Origin: Cryptomeria japonica
Taxonomy: Eukaryota > Streptophyta > Pinopsida > Cupressales > Cupressaceae
Assembly (NCBI RefSeq): GCF_030272615.1
Contig: NC_081410.1
Location: forward strand, 289,665,957 to 289,729,956
DNA length: 64,000 bases
Direction of reading: 5' to 3'
Numbering within the stretch: the stretch's first letter is position 1; every line of letters starts with the position of its first letter. This document shows positions 12,176-23,170 of the stretch, piece after piece. The notes beneath the pieces are model-generated. The model was not told the DNA's origin and searched no databases. It saw nothing but the letters and a program-made list of their open reading frames with translations. Both the position numbers and the translations under genes were made by a program.

Positions 12176-12391
12176 TTTCTAATCCTTGTTTTAAGTTGAC
12201 ATTGATGAAGGTTACCATTCTATGGAGTTCACCTTGTTGGAGGCATTCTTGAGAGGAGAAGAAGTTCTTTTCTAATATTTTCTATTGTGCAGGTTTTGGT
12301 TTCAGATTTTTAACTTTTTTTTTCAAACTTGTTAACAAGTTTGCCTGCAGGTTTAATCTCCTATTCTAGTTAGTTTTTATTAAAAAAAGGG

Positions 12392-12465
12392 CTTTGGAAG
12401 GCTTGCCGCCAAAGTTCCTCCTTTTTTAGTTTAAATTTGTATCTTTGGAAGGCTTGCCGCCAAAG
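12392..12465 (+). repeat. Duplicated hairpin in copia B leader
   Basis: Identical 23-nt copies at 12,392-12,414 and 12,443-12,465. Each starts CTTTGG and ends CCAAAG (6-bp stem), with a short inner GGC/GCC match. They lie about 220 nt downstream of the PBS in transcribed RNA. A role in RNA dimerisation or packaging is possible but is inference only. The rest of 12,176-13,480 is AT-rich and shows no gene. Confidence 0.6.
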
Positions 12466-13485
12466 TTTCTTTTTTTTAATTGTGCATAGTTTGGCGGAAT
12501 TAATGTAGACATGATAGCAAAATAATAGTTTGTAAAAAAAAATTACCCCTTCGATTAAAAAATAAAAATAAAAATTAACCTCCTTGATTTAAAAATAAAC
12601 CAGATTTGAGTAATAACTATAACAAAATTTATGTCAAAAAAAAAATGTTATATTCAAATCTTAAATAACAAATTTAAATTTTTAAAACAAACTTGTATTT
12701 TAAAAAATCTTTATTAATAATAAAATAAAATAATTTATATTAACAAAACTTTATATATTTAAAACTTTTTTTTTTAAAAGAAACTTTATAAACTTGTTTA
12801 AGTCTGAATATAAACTTAACTTTACTATGCATGAATACTTTAAACCCTTTTTTTTTATATATATATGTAAAAACCTTATAAGTCTTTTAAACTTTAGAAT
12901 ACACGTGAAAGATAAAGAAAGGTTTTAAACTGCAATTTTTATGAATGAATTTAAAACGTAAGAGAATTAATAATAGAAGCCTAAGAATGGACTGTAATGG
13001 TGCTGCAAAATTTGAGGTAGGTGAAAGATGACAGAAACGTTATTTTGCAGAGAATCTACAGAGACGTTTAAACAAATGATTTCTTGCAGGGAATTTATAG
13101 TGCCCTGAGAAATCCTACCCCAACTAACTTACAGTGCAGAGACCACAGGGAGACGTGGAGCAATAAATACTGTAGAGAATAGCCTACAAAAGATTATAAA
13201 TATTTGTAGGTCAATTACTAAAAATCACACAGTTGTCTGATGTGCAATAGACAACAACCTATTCTTTTGAAGGATAAAAAAAAATTGTATTAGTTTACAA
13301 GCAGACCCAGGTTCCAATAAAACTAGAATTTAAAAGAAAAGGCAAAGCATGCCTTTTTGAAAGCAAAACATAAACCAACGAACTACAGGCTTAGCAACAA
13401 GTAAATACGGCTTATCTGATTCAATCAGTTGCAGTTTCGTTTGGGGGCACTGAGGACCTTAACAATAGCAGCGCTGAAGGTTTGG

Positions 13486-13735
13486 ATGCGAAAGTTCTTG
13501 CAGTCACTTGAACTGTTTGAAGAAAATGAAAGAAAGAAGCTTGTTGTTTTCACTGCACTCACTTTCTCTCAGAAACTGTCTGGGCTACCACCAGAAACTG
13601 TTTTTCAACCTCTCCTTAAAGACAATCTTGTGGCCAAAGGCATTGTGCTTTCATTCATTACGGACTTTTTTTAAAGGAGTACTTGGTGGATAACAGCCTT
13701 GATGATCTCATAGGACTGCGGAAGAGAGGAAAGAG
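13486..13735 (+). pseudogene. Captured fragment of a host BZW/eIF5-mimic-like (W2-domain) gene
   Basis: The reading frame from 13,486 gives MRKFLQSLELFEENERKK, then FTALTFSQKLSGLPPETVF and KDNLVAKGIVLSFITDFF, and after a frameshift in the T-run near 13,670 continues as EYLVDNSLDDLIGLRKRGK. From memory this matches the central part of plant BZW/eIF5-mimic-like proteins (ARM-type repeats before a C-terminal W2 domain), which modulate translation initiation. Only about 80 residues are present, with no start, W2 domain or introns, and they lie inside the retrotransposon leader on the same strand. It is therefore a transduced, spliced fragment, not a working gene. The 46 bases before it may be another captured piece that I could not identify. 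Confidence 0.8.
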
Positions 13736-13784
13736 GGGGGGTCTAGGTGGGTTTTAGGAAGAAAAAATAATAGAAGCTACTAAA

Positions 13785-13964
13785 ATGACCAGCAGAATAA
13801 CACCAAGTGTTGGAGCTAATCTTCTCAGACAACACACAGCTAAAAGAAATCAGGATGCCACTACCTATGTGGGAAATTTGGATGCCCAAGTCACAGAAGA
13901 AATGTTATGGGAATTATTCGTTCAAGCAGGACCCGTCGTTAATGTGTATGGATGGAGATTTTGA
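13785..13964 (+). pseudogene. Captured 5' coding fragment of host splicing factor SF3B4, now an upstream ORF
   Basis: An ATG at 13,785 opens a 59-codon frame: [17 protein letters not shown], then [19 protein letters not shown] and [15 protein letters not shown]. This is the N-terminus and first half of RRM1 of plant SF3B4 (U2 snRNP SF3b subunit), including the RNP2-like YVGNLD. Similarity stops at VVNVY, exactly where the Gag ATG (13,948) begins in another frame. The fragment frame then ends at TGA 13,962-13,964, overlapping the start of gag by 17 nt. The sharp edge suggests an exon border, but this is not proven. The protein would be too short to act in splicing; as an upstream ORF it could affect Gag translation. 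Confidence 0.85.
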
Positions 13965-15978
13965 TTTTAAATTAAATAGTTCCAATTATCATTCTTGGAA
14001 AACACATATCTCGTTTATTTTTCGTTTCAAACACCTTTTGGATGTTGCGACTGATAAAACCTTTGAACCCACTACATCTGCTCCTCAAGCCGACCTAGAT
14101 AGATGGAAGGCTCAAAATGAGGAAGCACTTGGTTTAATTGGTATTTCAATGGTTCCTGATTTGTATGTTTTAATTGGAAATTCTACAAAAGCGCATGAAG
14201 CTTGGGAAATTTTAAAAACAACTTATGATAGCTCAAATGAATCCCGAAAAATTCAACTTCAAGATCAACTTGAAGATCTAAGGTATATGGATTTTAAAAC
14301 TATGGATGAATTCTTATTAAAGTTTGATTCTGTTAATAGTCAATTAACTGGTTTAGGAGTTACTCTTGCTGATTTACGTTTAATTCATCTTATTCTTAAA
14401 AAATGTCTTCCTCGTCAATTTCAACAATTTATTACGAATATTCATGCTCAGCTTGCTATTCCTAGCTTAGCTACTCAATTAACATATGATATTTTTCGTA
14501 ATTTATTGCGTCAAGAGGAAGCTAAATTAATTCAATTTGGTACTCTTAAAAGTAGTGAACATGCTTTTATGTCTAAAAATCAAAATCATAATAATAATAA
14601 TAATCATAATAATAATCACAAATCTTCTAATTATCAATCTCATTCTAAATCCTATCATAACAATTCTCATAATAATAATCATAATAATACGTACAATAAT
14701 CAAAGGAATAATTCTCAAACAAGACCCCATTGCACATATTGTGGGAAAGATGGACATATTACTAATAATTGTTTTAAGAAACAAAATGGTAAAAAGCCCA
14801 TGAATCAAAATAATCAAAATAATCAACATAAACCTCATTATAAGAAAGGTAATAATAATGGAAATTCATCTCGTCATGCATTTACATGTACTTATAATGT
14901 TTCTCAACCACTTGAGTGGATTATTGATTCTGGTGCATCTCAACATGTTACTTCTCATAAAGAATGTTTTGAATCTTTGCATCCTGATACTTCTAATATT
15001 CCTGTTCAATTAGCTAATAATCATAGTTGTAAAGTTGAAGCTATTGGTGATGTGAATGTTCCTAATGGGAAATTACATGATGTTCTTTATGTTCCTGAAT
15101 TAAAATCAAATTTGATTTCAGTTCCTAAACTTTGTCAAGATTATAAGATTAACTTTTATAGGGGCATATGTTATATCATTGATCCAAACACTAATCATGT
15201 TATTGCTACTGCTAAAATGGATAGTGATAACTTATTCAAGTTCTATGAATTTGCTCATCCAAAGTATTCTTTGCTTACTACTGTTGATTTTACTATATGG
15301 CATGAAAGACTTGGCCATCTCAATTCTGATTATATTTCATTGATGCAAAAAGAAAATATGGTTGATGGATTGCCTAGTATTGTTCCTTCTCAAATTGTTT
15401 GCAATGGTTGCATGAGTGGTAAGATGCATAGGGAACCCTTTCCTCATGGTCAATCTTGGAGGGCATACACTAAATTGCACCTCGTTCATAGTGATCTCTT
15501 GGGTCCCATGGAGAATCCCTCCATCCAAGGTTCAAGGTATACACTTACCTTTGTTGATGATTTTTCAAGGAGAACATGGATATATTTCCTTCATAGTAAG
15601 GATCAAGTGCTTGATGTTTTTACTGAATTTCATATGTTTGTAGAAAGGCAATCTGGTTCTAAAATTAAGATTCTTCGTACTGACAATGGAAGAGAATATG
15701 TCAATAATGCATTTAATGCTTATTTGAAATCTTTTGGAATTAAACATGAGCTTACCGTTCCTTATACACCACAACAAAATGGTGTGGCAGAACGGAAGCA
15801 TAGGACAATTGTTGAAATGGCTAGATGTTTATTGCATGCTAAAAATATGGATTACAAGTTTTGGGCTGAAGCTATGGCTTGTGCAACATATTTAATTAAT
15901 AGAACACCTACCAAAGCCTTAAAGGATAAAACTCCTGAAGAAGCTTGGTCTGGTAGAAAGCCTAATTTGCAAATTTAA
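13948..15978 (+). CDS. Copia B Gag-protease-integrase (676 codons, ends at a frameshift)
   Basis: I chose the ATG at 13,948 ([18 protein letters not shown]) because canonical copia Gag starts there; an ATG at 13,807 in the same frame only reads the SF3B4 fragment out of frame. Residues about 1-200 are UBN2-type Gag. Residues about 210-300 hold an Asn/His-rich tract with many NNN and HNN runs. The knuckle [14 protein letters not shown] is at 262-275. The protease active Asp is 327 (IDSGAS). [10 protein letters not shown] and [10 protein letters not shown] form the pre-integrase zinc region. The integrase triad is D516, D579 and E615, an exact D,D35E spacing. The frame stops at TAA 15,976-15,978 because of a one-base change just before the conserved RIFGS region. 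Confidence 0.95.
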   Translation: MDGDFDFKLNSSNYHSWKTHISFIFRFKHLLDVATDKTFEPTTSAPQADLDRWKAQNEEALGLIGISMVPDLYVLIGNSTKAHEAWEILKTTYDSSNESRKIQLQDQLEDLRYMDFKTMDEFLLKFDSVNSQLTGLGVTLADLRLIHLILKKCLPRQFQQFITNIHAQLAIPSLATQLTYDIFRNLLRQEEAKLIQFGTLKSSEHAFMSKNQNHNNNNNHNNNHKSSNYQSHSKSYHNNSHNNNHNNTYNNQRNNSQTRPHCTYCGKDGHITNNCFKKQNGKKPMNQNNQNNQHKPHYKKGNNNGNSSRHAFTCTYNVSQPLEWIIDSGASQHVTSHKECFESLHPDTSNIPVQLANNHSCKVEAIGDVNVPNGKLHDVLYVPELKSNLISVPKLCQDYKINFYRGICYIIDPNTNHVIATAKMDSDNLFKFYEFAHPKYSLLTTVDFTIWHERLGHLNSDYISLMQKENMVDGLPSIVPSQIVCNGCMSGKMHREPFPHGQSWRAYTKLHLVHSDLLGPMENPSIQGSRYTLTFVDDFSRRTWIYFLHSKDQVLDVFTEFHMFVERQSGSKIKILRTDNGREYVNNAFNAYLKSFGIKHELTVPYTPQQNGVAERKHRTIVEMARCLLHAKNMDYKFWAEAMACATYLINRTPTKALKDKTPEEAWSGRKPNLQI

Positions 15979-18038
15979 GAATTTTTGGTTCCATAGCTTA
16001 TGTTCACAAACCTAAGGAGAAACGAAAAAAATTAGATGCTAAATCTTCTCCTTTTATTTTTGTTGGTTATGATGAAAATACTAAAGGTTATAGAGTTTAC
16101 AATCCTATTACTAACAAGGTAAAAGTTGCAAGAGATGTTTGTATTGCAGAAAAAGGCATTCATGATTGTTCTAAAGTGGAGGATAATGAACTTGGTCAAA
16201 CCAAAGTTGTGCTTGTGGAGGACCAACCTCCTTCTCTTAACCCTACTCCTAATGCATCTCTTTCTATTCCTTCTAGTGATAGTGATGATGATAATAATAA
16301 CTCTACTCCTCATGACTCTTCTTCTAGTGATGAATCCATTACTTCTAAAAGAAGACCTAAATGGTTTAAATCTTTAATTCAAGATAGTGATGAATACTTA
16401 GCTAGAATGGATAAACTTCAAGCTAGGAGAGTTAATTATTGTAATTATGCTTTAATGACTACTATTATGAATTCTAATGATCCTAAAACATTTGATCAAG
16501 CTAAAAATCAACCGCATTGGCAAAAAGCAATGAAGGAAGAATATGATACTTTAACTTCTAACCAAACTTGGGATTTAGTTCCCTTGCCTCATGGTAAAAA
16601 TCTTGTTTCTTGCAAGTGGCTTTATAAAACTAAATTGAATGCTAATAATCAAGTTAGTAAATTTAAAGCTAGATTAGTTGCTAGAGGTTTTTCTCAAATT
16701 GAAGGCTTAGATTATACTGAAACTTTTGCTCCTGTTGCTAAAATGCCTACAATTAAACTTGTGCTTGCTTTAGCTTCTAGAATGAATTGGCCTATTCACC
16801 AAATGGATGTTAAAAGTGCTTTTCTTAATGGTGATTTACATGAGGAAATTTATATGTCTCAACCTCCTGGTTTTATTAAAGAAGGTAATGCACACTTAGT
16901 TTGTAAATTAAAGAAATCAATTTATGGATTAAAGCAATCTCCTAGGGAGTGGTATTCAAAGATTAATGAATTCTTTCTTTCTCAAGGCTTTATTAGAAGT
17001 AAAAATGATCCTAACTTGTATATTAAACATAGTGAAGATGATATTATAATTATTATCTTGTATGTAGATGATTTGATTCTTACTTCAAGTTCCAATACTT
17101 TGATTTCTGATATTAAGTTTCAACTTAATCAAAAATTTCAAATGACTGATTTAGGTCTTTTACATTATTTCTTAGGAATGCAAATTTGGCAAACCTCTAA
17201 AGGAATTTTCCTATCTCAAAGTAAATATGCTCAAGATCTCATAGATAAGTTTAAAATGAATGATGCTCATCATGTTTCAATTCCTATTGAATTAGGCACT
17301 AAGTTAATGCTTGATATGCAAACTCCTCTTGTTGATCCTACTTTGTATAGACAATTAGTTGGAAGTTTAAATTATTTAACTCTTACTAGGCCAGATATTG
17401 CTTATAGTGTTGGTTTGGTTTCTAGATTCATGTCTAAACCTCAACAAACACACTTTAAAGTTGCTAAAAGAATTTTAAGATATATTAAAGGAACAATTAA
17501 TGTAGGTTTGTTTTATGATGCAAATTCTGATTTTACTTTAAAAGGTTTTACTGATTCCGATCTAGGTGGAGATCCCAATGATGGGAAATCTACTTGTGCT
17601 TATTGTTTTTTTGTTGGTTCAGGAGCAATTTCTTGGAATAGTAAAAAGCAACAATCTACCTCTCTTGGATCCACTGAAGCTGAGTACAAAGGATGCACTA
17701 ATGCTTCCAAAGAAGTCTTGTGGCTTAGAAGACTACTTGAAGATTTGGGTCTACCTCAACATGAACCAACTCCATTGTATTGTGACAACCAAAGTGCCAT
17801 TGCCTTGGCTAAAAATCCAGTTTTTCATGCAAGGACAAAACACATTGCTCTCCAACACCACTTTATTAGAGAACAAATTGAAGACAAGAAAGTATCACTC
17901 CTCTATTGCAAGGGGGAAGACCAAGTTGCAGATATTTTGACCAAGCCACTTTGTAAAGAAAAATTCCAATTTCATTGTAAAAATCTTGGATTACAACCCA
18001 TTGAAGGGTTTGATGTAATCTCCCTAAGTAAAGCTTAA
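15979..18038 (+). CDS. Copia B RT-RNase H (second half of Pol, after the frameshift)
   Basis: It continues the polyprotein in the next frame from [17 protein letters not shown], the integrase C-terminus, with no further stop to TAA 18,036-18,038. An acidic, Ser-rich linker precedes the RT. RT motifs are KWLYKTKLNANN, MDVKSAFLNGDLHEE, SIYGLKQSPREWY and the catalytic YVDDLIL (17,061-17,081). RNase H has FTDSDLGGDPND (usually DADWAG, so the tryptophan-alanine pair is altered), STEAEY and YCDNQSAIALAKNP. The end, DILTKPLCKEKFQ, is typical for copia. An ATG at 16,176 exists but is not a natural start. Apart from the single frameshift the enzyme appears intact. Confidence 0.95.
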
Positions 18039-18044
18039 GGGGGG
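18033..18044 (+). promoter_or_regulatory. Polypurine tract of copia B
   Basis: GCTTAAGGGGGG stands directly before the TGTTAG of the 3' LTR and overlaps the pol stop codon. Plus-strand priming site by position. Confidence 0.85.
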
Positions 18045-18561
18045 TGTTAGAATATTTAATCTTTACTTAGCTTAGGTTTATTTTTATTTAGTTTAGGATA
18101 TTCCTTTGGAATTCCTACATGTAATTTGTCCTCTAGTACATGTGTGAGGACAAGTCATTTCTTTTATTTTCCTTTATTAAGGAATATTAGATTTCCTCCA
18201 TAAGAGGATGTGGACACATGGCACACACATTTTATGAATGGTGGCATTCATAGATTTGGGAGTTACTTTGTAACTCCTCTCCTCATCTCTATTTAAGAGA
18301 TGCCTCCTCTCTCATTTCTTCTTAATGACAATATTGTAAAGAGCTTCTTGCTCCCTCTCTCTCTCTCTCATTTTTAGGCATTGCCTCATTCATAATATCA
18401 CAAGGGGTTTTTCTTTTCTTTTCCCCTTTCAAAAGTTCTTGTGCCTCCTTCTTCACATTTGGGTGATGCTCCATGTTTATTGCTTTTCTCTTGGTAACAA
18501 TTACTTCATCATAAAATTTCTTGGATTAATTTTCCTTTCCTTGCTCTTTTATTTCCTTTCA
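18045..18561 (+). repeat. 3' LTR of copia B
   Basis: TGTTAGAATATTTAATC to TTTCCTTTCA, followed by the target duplication AGGAT. It differs from the 5' LTR by one base (CATAAAATTT versus CATAAACTTT) and by two CT units. Confidence 0.97.
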
Positions 18562-18914
18562 AGGATAAAGGAGTGTCTTTAGACCCCCCCATTCAGTTGG
18601 TTATTGATATGAGTAGCAGTATGGAGTAGGAAAAAATTGAGAAAGATGATGGGCTAATGGGGATTTATATCTCTTCAGACATTTCAGAGGTATCAAACCC
18701 TTTTATTCAAGTCAAATCCATGAATCAAAGAAGGAGTCCATCATCTCCTATTACCAATGGCTCAACTCCGGGAGCTTTGGGTGTCACAACCAGAAACCAA
18801 CAGAGGATAGATTGTGGGTATGAACCCAAAGGGGTGGGAAGACCACCAAACAATGTAAGCAGAAATAGGAAAAGTAAAGCCACTATTGCAGATGGGGTTC
18901 AAAAAACTCTTTAG
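18562..18914 (+). pseudogene. LINE K ORF1, C-terminal tail
   Basis: After copia B the frame reads KDKGVSLDPPIQLVIDMSSS, has a stop near 18,630, then runs from MGIYISSDISE to a stop at 18,912-18,914. It is rich in Ser, Pro, Arg and Lys and contains GVGRPPNNVSRNRK, a type of basic tail seen after the zinc knuckle in plant L1 ORF1 proteins. The knuckle itself is not present here; it would lie upstream of B or outside the window. The role (RNA binding) is inferred from position before the endonuclease. Confidence 0.5.
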
Positions 18915-18946
18915 GATATGGGGATCAGATCCCCCTCCCTTAGCAA

Positions 18947-19203
18947 ATGAATATCATCTCATAGAATATTAGGGGGCTTAATCACTCTCATCAACATGAT
19001 CTCCTTTACAATATGGTTAGAGATCATAAACCGGATATCTCTCTCATTCAAGAGACAAAGATGCCTTCTAGCAGAGTGGAGAGAATTAAGTTAGACATTT
19101 TTAAAGATTGTGGTGTTGATTTCTTTTATGTGGATGGAGCTTTGGGTGGTTTAGCCACTCTATGGAACTCAAGGATCTTTCAAGGTATGGTGGTTCTTAC
19201 TTG
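18947..19203 (+). pseudogene. LINE K ORF2 endonuclease, N-terminal part
   Basis: From the ATG at 18,947 the frame gives MNIIS, a TAG where TGG is expected, then NIRGLNHSHQHD and PDISLIQETKM. NxRGLN and QETK hold the conserved Asn and Glu of L1 apurinic-type endonucleases, which nick the target DNA. It continues to FQGMVVLT and is cut by element C at 19,203; the ACTTG there is the duplicated target. It resumes at 27,607. Confidence 0.85.
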
Positions 19204-21747
19204 TGTTGAACACTATATGTCACTGAGAGGAGGGGGGTGAATCAATGATTTGCAAACTTTTCCCTTTTCTATCCTATTCGTGTATACCAATTAGTAGATC
19301 TAACATACAACAGACATACTGGTTAGATGTGTGACTAAAAAAAATGTAATCACCCATAAAAGAGACATCAAATAACACAAGATGTATGAGGAAAACCCAA
19401 GATGGGAAAAAACTCAGTGAGAAGTGTTGTAGGAGGCTACTACCTCTAATCCAGCCTCACAATGAAATATTCAGTTACAACATTTAGGGCACCAACCTAA
19501 GGAGTAACACTCCTTCTTTAAGGAACCAACCCCTAATTTTTGGGCACCAACCCAAGGAGAACCAACCCCTACACCGATCTCCAACTCAGTGATCTTCAAT
19601 AAACATATATCAGATGCAAAAGTAATATCTTTGTTACAAAACAACTTTGTAACTCTCATGTATATCTCTCCTCTCATTCTCCTCTCTTCAATCCTTGGTT
19701 AGTTCTCTCCTCACCTTTTCTCTATAGAAACCTTATCTCCTGCTGTAATCCACTCACTATTACACCTTACTCTTTATTGCACCCTTGCCGGTTCAGCCTC
19801 CTCTTCTTCTTTGTGGATTCTTCTCTTTACCAGTTCTGCTTTCTGCCACACTGCTACTATCCACCACCGGTCTTGATGACTTAGTCATATGTCAACCATT
19901 TGATTCCTACCAATTTTTAGCTTTCCTTCTCTACAATCTTCTTTGCCTCTTTTGTGTCAGTTCACCACTACCGGTTTACTCCTCTGTCAGACTCAAAGGC
20001 CGACTACCGATTGCCTCATTGTTGCCGGTTGAACTCTTCAACCCGATTCTCTCTCACACTTAGTCTCTTATCTAATTGTCTTTGAGCACTTGACTGATTT
20101 TCTTTCACATGTAGCAGCAACACTCTCTCATTCAACAACATGAACAATATCTTTGGCTCACATACTTATAGCTAGATTTTCCTACCAAGATGTGATTTTG
20201 AACATTGGTACATTAAGGTTTCCACCATGTAATGAATCTACATCTGATCTAATCTTTGATCATTGTGACATATGAAATCCAATCTGATATCATGTCCTAG
20301 ATTGGGGTTCAACACTCAATCAATCAACATCACCCGTCTGTCTACCTTGTGAAACACGTCTTCTCTCATTAGACGTTTGTAGCATGTTTTTTGTCCTTTT
20401 GTCTAATCAATCATGTGAGTGATGTGGTTTCCTTTATATTTTCTATCTGCAAATCAATCTTTACTATATCTCTATTATTTCCTTCATCTCAAGTCGCAAT
20501 CCTCTTCTTTTCTTCCTCGAGTTTCACAGTCACCATTAAATGTTGGACCAGTCAACAAGCAATCTCACTGACACATCACAATGACCTATGCATGCATGCC
20601 ACTTCACCTCCACATGGCCCCTTTGTTGACATCTACCTCTTCTAAGTCTTCTATGTTGGTCTAGACAAGATCACCGACCAACCACTCAACTGGGTTCATC
20701 TACCGATTCACAAACCCTATCAGTTATTTCCTTACCTATCTGCCTTCAACCTTGCACTTTGTTTCTCTTCTAGTGGAACACCTAAACCGGTCAACACAGA
20801 TGCCAACCTACCTCATGCACATCTTCTTCAGATGGGAGCCTTTTGCATCTGCACTTTATCAGCATTACCGATGGACATACTTATTGGTAAACACCTTGAT
20901 CACACCATATCATCAACCTTCAACTGCTTGTATTTGTGGTAGCACATTTCTTCACCACTGGATTGTTTTTGCTATTAACATGTTTGTCAAAGTGACAAAT
21001 ATATCTCTCAATCTCTATATTGCAACTCATCATGTCTACCAAGTTGATCTAGTGCATATCTCTAATCTCATGCACCTAAGGCAACTTAGAGTTTGATTGA
21101 TTGATCTGGTGTGAGCATTCAATCACCTGCCTTCTACTCTTTTGTCTTATCTATGAGAACTATCATGCATTCCATGCATAATAGGAGATAACCTCCACCT
21201 ATTAGTGGGACTGGATTCTAATCATCTGCATACTACATTGCACCAATGTGGCTTCCCTGTTTGAGTATCTTATCTTCAAATAGACACATGTGATCTGGTT
21301 GGGCACATTCACTATTAGTTATCTCTTCATATCATGAATGCATCTTTATCAAGTGAGAGTCATGTTGTTTCATATCCATAGAGTATACCAGTGGCCTACT
21401 CGTACTTCACCTCTAATGTTGTTGTGATTTTGGTAACAATCCCCCTCTTCATCACTATCAACCACCCAACATCTTCCTCTCTTGTTGGTGACAACCATGC
21501 ACTACCAAAATCTCTCTTACCAGTTTGCAGTCCTTATGTCTTTAATACAAGTCAACACTAACTTGTGTACTAGTGACTCCAATGGCATTCTTCTAGATGA
21601 CCCACTCTTTCTTACCAGTTACCTACTTAGCTAGATGAAATCAAAAGCACTATTTCCAATATTCATCAATGAGAACACTACTCATCAATCTCCCATACTG
21701 GTTGCCATGCTATACTGGTTGACATCAATGACAACACAATGCCAACA
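19204..21747 (-). repeat. 3' LTR of element C (left copy)
   Basis: 2,544 bp, homologous to 25,105-27,606. Short open frames inside it on the plus strand are Cys/Ser/Leu-rich and match nothing; LTRs are not coding. Confidence 0.93.
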
Positions 21748-21890
21748 ATCTTCCCCTTTGGCATTGATGTCAACACATGTAGTATTCGGTGTACTAAAGA
21801 TTCTCTTTCTCCCCCTTTATGTGATCCATGGTTTCTCACACATGTAGTATGCATCATACTATAGATTCTCTCTCCCCCTTTGACAACAAT
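21748..21890 (-). promoter_or_regulatory. Polypurine tract and upstream purine tract of element C
   Basis: On the minus strand the PPT reads GCCAAAGGGGAAGAT and abuts the left LTR at 21,748-21,762. A second tract, TTGTTGTCAAAGGGGGAGAG, lies at about 21,870-21,889. The pair is as in A, D, E and F. The interior between here and about 23,170 shows no coding frame. Confidence 0.75.
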
Positions 21891-23170
21891 GGCAAAGGGC
21901 ACTATCAAGGTTTCTCTCCTCCTTGTGTCTACCAGGTACTGACAAAAAAATTTCTCCCCTTTTTTTCTCTATCAGATGCTTCTTCTCCTTTGACCATCAT
22001 ACATTTCATCTTCTCAAGTCATAGCATGTGAGATGGAGGGCTCATCCACCAACTAACACTAATTTCTCAGCAACCATGTGTATATTTAGACCAAAACCCT
22101 AATGCATATGCAAGACTGAAACCAATCGAAGGCCCATGTGTTAGTGAATATAGGATACCTGTCGGTTAGACTGCATCATCACCCTTTTGATATGGAAAAT
22201 CCATTCTGACCCCAAAATAATGATATCAAGTGTTGAAGCTAACATTGATACCAATTGTATCTCTTCCAATACCGAATGCATGTTCTCCTATGCAGGTAAC
22301 TTTCCCTCTTTTCAAGCAACACTCCCGGTGGTCCAATTGTGAGTTCAGTTGGATAGACATTTAAATATCTCACAACCTCAGATACTTCCAAAGACATAAA
22401 CATATCGGTACAACCATAGACACTTGCACAACCTCTCTATCTAGCAAGTTTGATAACAACCAGAAGATATGGTTGTCAACTCTCCCTGAGCCATATATCT
22501 CAAGTTCTCATTGCCTGTCAGGTTCAAAACTGAAGCCAACTTTCCCCTTATACCGATTGAGTTGTGCATATGTGATCAATTTGATGATTTCTCAACTCCA
22601 AAAATTTCACCTCGGCATATGACATGATCCTAGATGTACACAATGTCATATAATATCATTATCATGCCATAAATCAAACTAGTTAGCCTAAAAACATGCA
22701 TGCGTACATGATCAACTATCGGGCCATCATATGTCATTCAGGTCTTTTCCAACACCACCAAAGACATAATCACTTCATTCCATGCTACTAGAGTTAATGC
22801 AATGGTACTGGATCTCAATATATTACCTAACTTGCAGATACTGGTTTGTATACACACTAGTAACATATTGCACATACTAGTTTCCTACACCGGTCCATCA
22901 TCTCTACTGGAGCACCTTCCTATAACTCTTGTCTTCTTGTGTCAATTTGCTTCTGATCCTAATTGAAAATTTTCCATCCATTGACACATGCAACAGTGAT
23001 CCATCTTTCAGCTGTAGGTGTGTAGCCAAGGAATTAATCATTCACACACCTATTTCACCGTTTTCTTCTTACCAGCAGTATCATGTTCTTCCATTTGTCC
23101 TCTTTCACTAAGGGGGTGAATGATCCAGTTAGTGTACTACTCCCCTAAGGTCTTGCATCTCTTTTAAACC

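Larger units (their letters stand above)
11640..18561 (+). mobile_element. Ty1/copia LTR retrotransposon B (young, carries host gene fragments)
   Basis: LTRs of 521 and 517 bp differ by one substitution and one 4-bp change in a CT microsatellite. The target duplication AGGAT is perfect (11,635-11,639 and 18,562-18,566). The initiator-Met PBS is exact, and the PPT is AAGCTTAAGGGGGG. Gag-pol is intact but for one frameshift near 15,970. Between PBS and gag lies a 1.8-kb leader with pieces of two host genes. PPT and LTR sequence differ from A, C, D, E and F, so it belongs to another copia lineage. It sits in the ORF1 region of LINE K. Confidence 0.97.

Noticed and set aside
13807-13947. Gag of copia B starting at 13,807
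   Set aside because: The 47 extra codons are the SF3B4 fragment read in another frame; canonical Gag begins at 13,948.
13429-13964. Resident host genes for a BZW-like protein and SF3B4
   Set aside because: Both are short pieces without introns or further exons and lie between the PBS and gag of a retrotransposon with perfect LTRs and TSD. They are captured fragments.
14527-14838. Minus- and plus-strand Ile/Met-rich frames within gag of copia B
   Set aside because: Shadows of the Asn/His codon repeats of Gag.
19785-21096. Cys/Ser/Leu-rich frames in 19,785-21,096 and 25,512-27,419
   Set aside because: They lie inside the two LTRs of element C on the strand opposite to transcription and are not conserved between the two copies.
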